Origin: an uncultured Akkermansia sp.
GTDB lineage: Bacteria > Verrucomicrobiota > Verrucomicrobiia > Verrucomicrobiales > Akkermansiaceae
Assembly: GCA_947628035.1 (NCBI GenBank)
Contig: CANQYL010000013.1
Coordinates: forward strand, 1-32,388
Length of the DNA: 32,388 bases
Direction: 5' to 3'
Positions within the stretch are counted from its first letter, which is position 1; each line of letters opens with the position of its first letter. A program made the position numbers and the translations under genes. The notes under the pieces are model-generated. The model did no database searches, was not told where the DNA came from, and saw nothing but the letters and a program-made list of their open reading frames with translations. Shown one piece after another: positions 11,662 through 19,394 of the stretch.

Positions 11662-12759
11662 CTAGGCTGTGAGAGCAATGATGAGCTTATGGAGCACATC
11701 TTTGGTATCGAGCTGGGTGGAAACGAGTTGGAGGTCGGCTTTGGCGCAGGCGAGCAAATGTTGCTTGGCCTTGGAGAGGGAGAGTTTGCCGAGACTGCGG
11801 GCGGCTTGGTAGATTCCGTAACAGCTTATGCTCCCATCTTTTTTCAAGGGGAGGAGCTTGCGAGCTTGGGCGGGCAAGCGGTTCAGAGCGCTCTCAAAGG
11901 AGCGGTAGCCGCCGGTGGCGTTGAGTCGGAACGTGTCGGTGAGCAAGCGCGCGCAGTAGCGACTGCGCACGGTGGGAATGATGGCTGCGCGCATGATGGT
12001 GACGCCCTGTTCACCTTGGGAGAGTTGCTCGTTGATGAGGCGGATGGCGAGTTTCGCATTTTGGCGTTCAATGGCGCGTGAGATTTCGAAAATGACGCCA
12101 TGACGGGAGATGGGCACCATGAGTTCTATATCCCGCTCCTCCACGGTGCGGCGCTCCTCTCCCAGGTAGACATCCAGTTTGTCGAGCTCATTGGCGATCT
12201 GACGGGTTCCCTCATTAACCCTCTGCACGAAGAGATCCATGGCAGCGTTGTCGAAGCGCAATCCGCGCTGCTGCGCCAGCTTAAGAGTGAGCGAGGCTAC
12301 CTCAGCTTCCCAACCCTCCTGGGTGATATCGATGCCGGCGAATTCTTCCATTTGGGCGGCAGATGCCATCTTTTTGAAGAAGCTGCGGCGCTTGTCCATC
12401 TCTGTCGCCTGCAGCACGAGAAAAGTTTCAGCAGGCATCTTTTTCATCACATCGACGAGTTCCTCAAGAGCGCCCTGTACCGCTTCACTGCGGGCGCCGC
12501 TTGCGCTGTCGCCCATGAAGTTGACCCCCTTAAGCCAGATCACCTTTTTGCCGCCGAACATACTCATCATTTGCAAGGCATCGCACGTCCGGCGCAGGCA
12601 GGACACGGCATCATCCACCGTTCCCACAGAGCCATCAATCACCTCATTTCCCCAACCTTCTTCCCCGGCAGTAAGTTGCGCATATTTTGCCGCCGCTGCC
12701 GCTGCCGCCGCTCCTTCATCACTCCCATAATACACGTAGCTTGAATGCCCTTCTCCCAT
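11662..12759 (-). CDS. holA: DNA polymerase III subunit delta
   Basis: Clamp-loader subunit that opens the beta sliding clamp. From the chosen ATG the protein has 365 residues. It begins with SYVYYGSDE, the typical opening of bacterial HolA, and contains the AAA+-like region with KKVIWLKGVNF and PAETFLVLQATEMDKRRSFFKK. The TRQIANELDKLDVYLG motif (helix with the NELxKL pattern) and the C-terminal collar domain follow. The frame is open up to an ATG at 12831, but those extra residues are hydrophobic and signal-like (LFAVVGALSVLA), unlikely for a cytosolic protein. An ATG at 12777, preceded by GGGGGG, is an equally possible start. Identification rests on overall pattern, as delta subunits diverge strongly. 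Confidence 0.88.
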   Translation of the reverse strand: MGEGHSSYVYYGSDEGAAAAAAAAKYAQLTAGEEGWGNEVIDGSVGTVDDAVSCLRRTCDALQMMSMFGGKKVIWLKGVNFMGDSASGARSEAVQGALEELVDVMKKMPAETFLVLQATEMDKRRSFFKKMASAAQMEEFAGIDITQEGWEAEVASLTLKLAQQRGLRFDNAAMDLFVQRVNEGTRQIANELDKLDVYLGEERRTVEERDIELMVPISRHGVIFEISRAIERQNAKLAIRLINEQLSQGEQGVTIMRAAIIPTVRSRYCARLLTDTFRLNATGGYRSFESALNRLPAQARKLLPLKKDGSISCYGIYQAARSLGKLSLSKAKQHLLACAKADLQLVSTQLDTKDVLHKLIIALTA

Positions 12760-12860
12760 GCCCCCAGCATAGCACATCTTATCCCCCCGCGCAAGCACAG
12801 AGAGCGCCCCTACCACGGCAAACAAATGCATTTGTTAATCCCCGCTCTTCCTGCCTCGTT

Positions 12861-12891
12861 GCGCACCTCTTTTTGAAAGAGATGTACAGAT
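12861..12891 (-). repeat. Left inverted copy of the promoter/operator sequence
   Basis: Read on the minus strand, this 31-base segment matches 13023-13053 at 27 of 31 positions, including an exact 19-base core ACATCTCTTTCAAAAAGAG (plus-strand positions 12867-12885). In this copy the -35 equivalent is TGTACA and the -10 equivalent is TGCGCA, so it is a poor promoter, and its palindrome carries one mismatch in the outer half-site. Confidence 0.85.
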
Positions 12892-12950
12892 GCCTTGTTG
12901 TAAAGTATTATGGATGAATAACAAGAAAAACAAGACGGCTATCGAAACGG

Positions 12951-13002
12951 TACTGAAGATTGTTTGTTATTATGCTCGTAGACAAACGCTAAACCTTCAG
13001 TA
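12951..13002. repeat. Nested dyad symmetry in the control region
   Basis: TACTGAAG (12951-12958) is complementary to CTTCAGTA (12995-13002). Within it GTTTGT (12962-12967) is complementary to ACAAAC (12982-12987). No T-run follows on the plus strand, so it is not a plus-strand terminator. It could be a binding site for a regulator or recombinase, or a cruciform. Confidence 0.6.
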
Positions 13003-13022
13003 AAAAAAATTACCGCACTTTG

Positions 13023-13053
13023 ATCTTGACATCTCTTTCAAAAAGAGATACGC
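13023..13053 (+). repeat. Right copy of the promoter/operator sequence
   Basis: This is the partner of the inverted copy at 12861-12891. It contains the exact 19-base core (13029-13047) and the perfect palindrome ATCTCTTT-CAA-AAAGAGAT at 13031-13049. The two arms are separated by 131 bases. Confidence 0.85.
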
Positions 13054-13054
13054 T
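13026..13054 (+). promoter_or_regulatory. Autotransporter promoter with palindromic operator in the spacer
   Basis: TTGACA (13026-13031) and TACGCT (13049-13054) are separated by exactly 17 bases. That spacer is almost entirely the perfect dyad ATCTCTTT (13031-13038), CAA, AAAGAGAT (13042-13049). A protein bound there would cover both promoter boxes, so repression is the simplest reading. Transcription would start near 13061, giving a leader of about 32 bases without a Shine-Dalgarno sequence. Confidence 0.7.
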
Positions 13055-13092
13055 CGCCTCGCAAATAACTATTTTTACCCTTATTTACTCCT

Positions 13093-16000
13093 ATGAAACT
13101 TCATCTCCCTCTCCCCCTCCGTTCCGCTTTACTCGCTGTCTGCGCGGTTGGTATACTGCCTCAATATGGCAGTGCAGAAGATCAGATAATTGACCACGAA
13201 CAATCTTTCCTGATGTATGTGGAGCATAATGACGCGTACGTGCAGGATTACTGGTGGACGACGTTTGATTACCAAGGCGGAGAAAATGATACAATCACGT
13301 TTACTGGTATTTCCGGACACGTTTTTTATGGATGGTACCATAACCAGATATTGCCCATAGGTGTCCCCAACTCGCCAACAATCTCTTTTAAGAACTATGC
13401 GAAGGTCGTTTTTACTGGAATTACAGAGATTGATCCAGAGTCTGAGAAAAAGGAGTTCTATGAAGCTCCGGGGATATTGACATCGTACTACTACGAGTTT
13501 GGCACTTCCGAGAATACAAGAGGAGTTTTGTTTGAGAATGTAGGTGAGGTTCAAATAACGAACAATACAGGTAAGCTTTTCGGTGGCATTACAGATACGG
13601 GCAAAAAAATTGGTGGCCTTATGCCGTATTTCAAGAACGTCGAAACTGTAACCATCGAACACAATAACTCACCAACCTATTCAAACCTCATTGGAAATAT
13701 AGATAACGCTGTTATCTTTGAAGGAATATCAAAAGGAATATCCATCAGCCACAACATAGGCTCAAATGTTGACGGTGATTACGCGCTTCTGTCACGTGGC
13801 GGATTGACCGCTTCTGCTTCAGGGGACAACGTTTACTTTAGGATGGATGAAAATGAAGGGAGTACAGGTATTTCCAGTATTTTATCAGGGTGTCTTACAT
13901 TAAATGATTTTGGAGAATTTTCATTGCGGAACAATAAGATAAGTAATACAAACGGCAGCGTGGTTTTTGGACTGGAAGAAGTGGCGTTTACGAATGTTCG
14001 CACTGTGGATATCACGGGGAATGAATTGCGAGCAAGAGTGGGGAATCTCTTGTCTGGTTCGATCAGCGGCGTGGAACAGATGGTTGTAGAGAACAACTAC
14101 CTCAACTACGATTCTCAAACTGGAAAATATGGCACAGAGAAAGAGCCAGAAGGTCTCTTCGGAGGTCTTACTATAACCGGGGCGGTGGATCAATCTTCCT
14201 CTCTTCTCATTGCTGATAATAAGGTCGGCGGCCTTACGGCTGCAGGGGAGACGTTTATGGGACGCACGGGGAAGATGGTCATCAAAGACTTTGAAAATGT
14301 CGAAATATCGGGCAATACGGGTGGCTATTTGTTGGAAACGGAGAACGTGAACAACTTTGTGTTCAAGAATAATGAGTACATTATTGAGGATGGGTTGGAT
14401 CAAACATTACCAACGGGATACGGGAAATACACCGATCATCACGGAGAGGGAATCTTATCAAATCAGAGTTGGGATGATGATGGATGGAATATCAAGGAGG
14501 CAGAGAAGTTTGAAGTGTCGAATAATAAGGCCATAGCGGATGGTGAACAACTTGGCGGCGCCATCTTTTTAATGTATAGCGATTTCAACAGATTTCCAGC
14601 AACATCCATGACTCTCAATGCGAAAAGCGTGGAGTTAGTTGATAATGCTGCGATAGGGACACTGCGGGCTTGGGGAGGAGCCATCTACGATGGCAGTTTG
14701 TATGGCATTACATTCAATGACTGTGGGAATGTGCTCATCCGAGGCAATTATGCGCAGGCAGACAAAGTAATTGATGTTGCCGAGCAGGAGCTGCTGGAAG
14801 GCGCGCTTGGGGGAGCCATTTGTTCTTTGGAAGGAAGGTGGCTTGAGTTTAAGAATAATCAATCCGTTGAAATACGGGGGAATTACATAACGGACAAGGA
14901 AACGTACCAGCTTAACGCGATTTGGGGACAAAGCCTGAGTATGATGGTCAAAGCAGGCGCGGGGGATACGTTTGCTTGTTACGATGGAATTACGGTTGAT
15001 GAACTACACATCAATGGCTACAACTCAAATAATCCCGATCTCGAAGCTAGAATAGACTTGGATACCAGCTACACGGGAACGGTGATATTCTCGGGAAAAT
15101 ACGCGGAGGATGATTTGCGTGCTCTGAATCCCAATTACACCCAGGAAGATCTGGAAAAATCAAAGACAATATTGCTGGTGGGCGGACTCACCGTATATCG
15201 GGGTACGCTTCGCTTGGAGGATACCACGCTGGAGACAGGCTCTGGCGCGAAAGCAAAGGTTGTCGCAGGCACTCTTGAACTGGATCATGCAACGTTGCGG
15301 ACAAAACAGACGTTTGATTGGCCCGGAATGGTGCTTCTCGTCAGTAAACCGGAGGCATGTGTTTCCATGAAAAATGGCTCCGTATTGGAGTTAAATGATA
15401 GGTTGGCGCCACAGGATGTATCAGTATACGGTGCGGCATGGATACCGACTGCTCGTTTCGAGGGCACGAATAATATCATCAGGAGCAATCAGCTTGTGGC
15501 CATGGGAGGCACGTGGACGTTTAATGTGACCCATGCTAATGTTACGGACCCGATTCTCAAGATCGAATTTGAGCCGAAGGGCGATGACACCTTCAGCCAA
15601 TTTGATACGGAAGAGCAAGTGTTCGATATTCAGTTCGACAAAAGCACCCTGAAGAAAGGTAAATACAAACTGTTGACGTATGATGGTTCGCATGGGAGGT
15701 GGGTCTATGATGGGCAGTTTTTATTTGAAGTGCAAGGAGACGTCGCGGCTGATGATCTTGTGCATGGAGGTACCTATGGGACGTATAAGTATACAGGAAC
15801 GGGCGAGTTGCCAACCATTTCCGGTATGGCAAGTTCTAAGGTAGTCGGCGTAGGCGAGGAAGAAGGGGATGTTTACCTTGTTGCTGAGGATGATAGTATT
15901 TACACCCTCTACTTCAATAACATGAATGAACCTGAGGCTCCGGCTCGCCGCCCTTCAACAACACTGACGTGGGCAGGAGGAAACGGGCAGTGGGGCGAGG

Positions 16001-19000
16001 GATTAGGAGGGACAAATCCTACGACGTGGGGTTCCTCGTCGGGTGTGAGTGATTTGAATTTCTACACAAACGACAAAGTTGTCATCCAAGGCAATGCCAA
16101 TATTGAGCTTGTAGGGAACTCCGGAGAAAATAGCGTGAGACCGGATGAAGTGGAGGTGAACAATGCAGCGAACGAAGAAGTTGTACTGAGAGGAAGTATT
16201 GGTATTTCAGATGTTAATATCGATACCAACAAGACGAGTCTTACAAAGAAGGGGGAGGGCAAGTTGACCATCAACACGGCCAACGCTTATACGGGTGGGA
16301 CGGTATTGGAGGCGGGCACGCTGGTGGCAGGGGATGCCAATGCGCTGGGGGTGGGAGGAGTGACGCTCAATGGCGGGACGCTGGACATGGGAAGCCAGGC
16401 TGTGGGGAACACGGTGACCGTGAAGAAAGCGGCGAGCATCACCAACGGCGGAGCGTATACCGGCAAGCTGGCGCTGGATGGCGGGACGCTGAGCGGAGCC
16501 GTGAATCTGGCGCAGGATGCGGAATTAAAGAACGGCACGGTGGCGGGTGTGTTGAGCGGCAAAGGAGGCGTGGTGGTGAGCGGCGACGTGACACTGAGCG
16601 GAGCAAATACCTACACCGGCAAGACAACGGTGCAGAGCGGTACGCTGACGGTGAGCGGCAGTGTGTCGAGCAAGCAGATCGAGGTGCAGAGCGGCGGAAC
16701 CTACAGCGGCACGCTGGCCGGTCCCGGACTGACCGTTACACTTGCAGGCGGTACATTAAAGGGCGATGTGACAATGGATGGAGGCGTCGCACTGAATTCC
16801 ACGGTGGAAGGATCCACCGTGGACGGCAAGTTAAATCTGGCGAAAGGCGGTAAGTTGGGAGTCACGGAAGGAGCGGGGCTGTCGGTGAAGGAACTGGTGG
16901 CGGATGGTGGCGAGTTGAGCTTGACCCCAGACAATAGCGGTCACCTCAGCGTGGACACTTTCACCATTACCTCAAATAAGACGACACTGAAAGTGGGGGA
17001 CGACCTTCTAGGGCTGGGAGCCGGCACGTATGAACTGCTCACCTATGGAACGCTGGGCAGCGGGAGCAGTGCGGATGCGCTCGAGTTGGCAGGCCTTGGG
17101 ACTCTGCACACGCGCAAGACCTACACACTGGGCTTGGGCGAAAAGAGCCTGACGCTTGCCGTAGAAGGAGGTCCCGCGAATCTCGCTTGGGAGTCGGCGA
17201 GCACCAACACATGGAGTAATGAAGACGTTGGAGGCGAGTGGAGCAGCGATGCTAAGGACAAGCATTTCTTCAATGGAGACAACGTGACGTTCGACTCTGC
17301 GGGAGATGTGCCGATAGAGGGAACGGTGACACCCGGGAGTATCACAGTACAGGGCGATGGAGGCACCACCTTCAAGAACGCTGTGGACAAGACCGGTGCG
17401 CTCACAGGCAAAGCCACTTTGACCAAGGAGGGCGCAGGCACGCTGGACATCCGGACGGACAACAGCGGCTACAGTGGCGACATCGAGGTGAGTGGCGGCA
17501 CGCTGAAAGTTGGTCACGAGCATGCTCTGGGCAACGGTAAGGTGAACATTGCAAATGCTGGATTTGACGGTGCCGGGCATGTGATTCGCAACAGTGTGAG
17601 CCTGTCCGGCAATTCGCGACTCAAGGGCGCCAGCGGAGTGACCGATCTCACTTTTGCAAACGGCTCAAAGATCAGCGGCGAGGATGGTTATACTCTAGCA
17701 AAAGGCCACACTCTGACGATTGACAGTGCCGGCAGGGCGGTACGCAGTGCGGAGCAGACCGGCAGTAGCTACAGCGGCAACTTCACCTTCGCCGGCGGCA
17801 CATTGAAACTCAACGGCGGTGCGTTCGACTTGAGCGGAGCGACGGTGAATTTTGCCGGTCCGACCTCACTCATTGATTTGAGCGGTTGGGAAGGGTTGAC
17901 GTACGGCAACGAGTACACCTTAGCGCAATTGAAAGAAGGAAATGAAACGTTCGCTGAGCGGTTTGAGGTGACCATGGAGGATTCCCGGATGCAGGAGAGC
18001 GCCCACATCGAGGTGCGTGAGAACGGCGAGGTGGTGTTGGTGATTGAGAAGCCGGCTCCGTCGCCGGCAGTAGCAGCCGCGCTGTCGCGCGATCAAGCGG
18101 CAGCCTACAACGTGCTGGCGCAAATTGCCGGCAAGCAACTCGCCACCGGCAGTCTGGCCGAAGCCGCGAATCAGGCCGCCATCACGGGCAACGAGGGAGT
18201 GATCGACCAACTGAGCGGCGCCGAGATAGCCACCGCCATCAGCAGTCAGATGGAGGGCAACCTGGCGCACCTGCGCCGCCTGCGTGCTACCATCGGAAGC
18301 GGGCAAAGTCTCTCATCTGATTCATCGCTCGCCGCCTTCATCAGCGGGTACGATGACTTCACCTCCATCGAGCGTGATTACAGCGGTCGCGGCTACAACC
18401 GAACAGAATACGGTGGAGTCTTTGGTGTGGAAACCCGGCTGGGGAAGAGTGCACTGCTGGGTCTGGCGCTGAGCGCGGGTCGAGCCAGAGTGGCGCCCTC
18501 TGCCGCTCAGGAGAGGTACCACGAGGACACCTATCGCCAAGATCTCTACTTCGTGACGAACATCACGAGTTGGTTGCGCAACACGGCTACGGTGGGTGCG
18601 AGCGAGCACAAGTTCGTCATGCACCGCGTGCTGCCGAGCGGACTCGTCACCACCGCGCAGGATATGAAGGGCAGTTCCTTCAACTTCTCGGAAGAAATTG
18701 CGGCTACGATCATCTCCGGTGAAATGAGCAGCTTCGAAACCTTCTTCTCCCTGGAGAGCACATACAGTCGCATCGATTCCTTCCACGAGAGCGGAGCGGG
18801 GACAGCGTCCATCAACGCGGATGGGCATGATGCTTGGGCGACGGATCTCTCGCTGGGGGTGCGAAGCAACTTCTCGTTCACGTTGATGGGGGATGTTCCC
18901 GCGGCAATGCTGAGCATGCAGGCGGCTTTGGTGAGTTCCGTAGGCGATACGGGGACGGATGTGACGCTGCGCTACGCCGGGGCTCCGGATATGCCCTACA

Positions 19001-19161
19001 GCGTGAGAGCCGCCAAGCACAATCGCTGGGGCTACAGTCTGGGAGCATCACTCACCGTGCCGGTGAGCAAAAGCACGGCAATCTTCGGCAGCGCTGAAAC
19101 AGTGCTGCGCGGGGATTCCCACGAAACAACCGGTTCTGTGGGCATCCGAATGAGCTTCTGA
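13093..19161 (+). CDS. Giant autotransporter (type Va) with Pmp-like and PATR repeats
   Basis: Likely a surface-exposed or released adhesin-like protein of 2022 residues. A signal peptide ends near residue 28 (LLAVCAVGILPQYGSA). Residues about 30-620 are beta-helix repeats with many xxNN turns, three GGAI tetrapeptides (488, 528, 573) and two FKNN (424, 586), recalling chlamydial Pmp proteins. Passenger-associated strand repeats of the NAYTGGTVLEAGTL type occur near 1051, 1158 and 1447. A helical linker precedes the C-terminal beta-barrel (about 1745-2022), which starts its strands around YGGVFGVE (1773) and ends in the terminal phenylalanine of GIRMSF. The N-terminal half is clearly AT-richer than the C-terminal half. 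It is a single-gene unit between its own operator-promoter and a strong terminator. The ligand is unknown; no protease triad was recognised. Confidence 0.9.
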   Translation: MKLHLPLPLRSALLAVCAVGILPQYGSAEDQIIDHEQSFLMYVEHNDAYVQDYWWTTFDYQGGENDTITFTGISGHVFYGWYHNQILPIGVPNSPTISFKNYAKVVFTGITEIDPESEKKEFYEAPGILTSYYYEFGTSENTRGVLFENVGEVQITNNTGKLFGGITDTGKKIGGLMPYFKNVETVTIEHNNSPTYSNLIGNIDNAVIFEGISKGISISHNIGSNVDGDYALLSRGGLTASASGDNVYFRMDENEGSTGISSILSGCLTLNDFGEFSLRNNKISNTNGSVVFGLEEVAFTNVRTVDITGNELRARVGNLLSGSISGVEQMVVENNYLNYDSQTGKYGTEKEPEGLFGGLTITGAVDQSSSLLIADNKVGGLTAAGETFMGRTGKMVIKDFENVEISGNTGGYLLETENVNNFVFKNNEYIIEDGLDQTLPTGYGKYTDHHGEGILSNQSWDDDGWNIKEAEKFEVSNNKAIADGEQLGGAIFLMYSDFNRFPATSMTLNAKSVELVDNAAIGTLRAWGGAIYDGSLYGITFNDCGNVLIRGNYAQADKVIDVAEQELLEGALGGAICSLEGRWLEFKNNQSVEIRGNYITDKETYQLNAIWGQSLSMMVKAGAGDTFACYDGITVDELHINGYNSNNPDLEARIDLDTSYTGTVIFSGKYAEDDLRALNPNYTQEDLEKSKTILLVGGLTVYRGTLRLEDTTLETGSGAKAKVVAGTLELDHATLRTKQTFDWPGMVLLVSKPEACVSMKNGSVLELNDRLAPQDVSVYGAAWIPTARFEGTNNIIRSNQLVAMGGTWTFNVTHANVTDPILKIEFEPKGDDTFSQFDTEEQVFDIQFDKSTLKKGKYKLLTYDGSHGRWVYDGQFLFEVQGDVAADDLVHGGTYGTYKYTGTGELPTISGMASSKVVGVGEEEGDVYLVAEDDSIYTLYFNNMNEPEAPARRPSTTLTWAGGNGQWGEGLGGTNPTTWGSSSGVSDLNFYTNDKVVIQGNANIELVGNSGENSVRPDEVEVNNAANEEVVLRGSIGISDVNIDTNKTSLTKKGEGKLTINTANAYTGGTVLEAGTLVAGDANALGVGGVTLNGGTLDMGSQAVGNTVTVKKAASITNGGAYTGKLALDGGTLSGAVNLAQDAELKNGTVAGVLSGKGGVVVSGDVTLSGANTYTGKTTVQSGTLTVSGSVSSKQIEVQSGGTYSGTLAGPGLTVTLAGGTLKGDVTMDGGVALNSTVEGSTVDGKLNLAKGGKLGVTEGAGLSVKELVADGGELSLTPDNSGHLSVDTFTITSNKTTLKVGDDLLGLGAGTYELLTYGTLGSGSSADALELAGLGTLHTRKTYTLGLGEKSLTLAVEGGPANLAWESASTNTWSNEDVGGEWSSDAKDKHFFNGDNVTFDSAGDVPIEGTVTPGSITVQGDGGTTFKNAVDKTGALTGKATLTKEGAGTLDIRTDNSGYSGDIEVSGGTLKVGHEHALGNGKVNIANAGFDGAGHVIRNSVSLSGNSRLKGASGVTDLTFANGSKISGEDGYTLAKGHTLTIDSAGRAVRSAEQTGSSYSGNFTFAGGTLKLNGGAFDLSGATVNFAGPTSLIDLSGWEGLTYGNEYTLAQLKEGNETFAERFEVTMEDSRMQESAHIEVRENGEVVLVIEKPAPSPAVAAALSRDQAAAYNVLAQIAGKQLATGSLAEAANQAAITGNEGVIDQLSGAEIATAISSQMEGNLAHLRRLRATIGSGQSLSSDSSLAAFISGYDDFTSIERDYSGRGYNRTEYGGVFGVETRLGKSALLGLALSAGRARVAPSAAQERYHEDTYRQDLYFVTNITSWLRNTATVGASEHKFVMHRVLPSGLVTTAQDMKGSSFNFSEEIAATIISGEMSSFETFFSLESTYSRIDSFHESGAGTASINADGHDAWATDLSLGVRSNFSFTLMGDVPAAMLSMQAALVSSVGDTGTDVTLRYAGAPDMPYSVRAAKHNRWGYSLGASLTVPVSKSTAIFGSAETVLRGDSHETTGSVGIRMSF

Positions 19162-19190
19162 TCGAAAGGCAAAAAAACTGGTACGTATAG

Positions 19191-19227
19191 GCCCGGACGC
19201 GTTGTCTCGCGCGTCCGGGCTTTTTTT
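19191..19227 (+). terminator. Strong intrinsic terminator after the autotransporter
   Basis: GCCCGGACGCG (19191-19201) pairs perfectly with CGCGTCCGGGC (19210-19220), an 11-bp GC-rich stem with an 8-base loop, followed directly by seven T residues (19221-19227). It insulates the nusA operon from autotransporter transcription. Confidence 0.93.
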
Positions 19228-19274
19228 CGGTAAAGAAAAGCGTGATTGAGCCTTTTGTTCCGAGGAAATTTGTC

Positions 19275-19303
19275 TTGACAAGGAGGGGTGGAAAGGGTAG
19301 CAT
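19275..19303 (+). promoter_or_regulatory. Promoter of the nusA-infB-rbfA operon
   Basis: TTGACA (19275-19280), a 17-base spacer and TAGCAT (19298-19303). It lies just after the autotransporter terminator and about 90 bases before nusA, and matches the architecture of the atp and autotransporter promoters. Predicted transcription start is near 19310. Confidence 0.7.
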
Positions 19304-19332
19304 GATGACAAGTTCCGGTCTGAGGTAAGATT

Positions 19333-19361
19333 GGGGCGGGTCGGTGGCCCGCTCTTTTTTT
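19333..19361 (+). terminator. Intrinsic terminator inside the nusA leader (candidate attenuator)
   Basis: GCGGG (19336-19340) pairs with CCCGC (19348-19352), extended by G-U and G-C pairs to about 8 bp (19333-19355). A 7-base loop separates the arms, and a run of T (19355-19361) follows. It lies about 25 bases after the predicted start of transcription and 34 bases before the nusA ATG. It must therefore be read through for the operon to be expressed. NusA is itself a termination factor, so feedback control is plausible but unproven. Confidence 0.65.
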
Positions 19362-19394
19362 ATAGACGGCGGGACGAGAACGAGAAAAAAAGCT

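Larger units (their letters stand above)
12760..13092. other. AT-rich divergent control region between holA and the autotransporter
   Basis: This 333-base stretch has no gene. It is markedly AT-richer than its neighbours from about 12885 on. It holds two inverted copies of a 31-bp promoter/operator sequence (12861-12891 and 13023-13053), a nested dyad between them (12951-13002), and a possible leftward promoter for holA: on the minus strand TTGTTT (12928-12933), 17 bases, TAATAC (12905-12910). See the separate entries for the repeats and the rightward promoter. Confidence 0.7.

Noticed and set aside
12951..13002. Nested dyad as a terminator for the autotransporter direction
   Set aside because: It is followed by A residues, not T, on the plus strand, and no plus-strand gene precedes it.
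16240..17600. Repetitive GC-rich DNA in the autotransporter as a separate mobile or repeat element
   Set aside because: The repeats are in frame and encode Gly/Thr-rich beta-strand repeats usual for autotransporter passengers.
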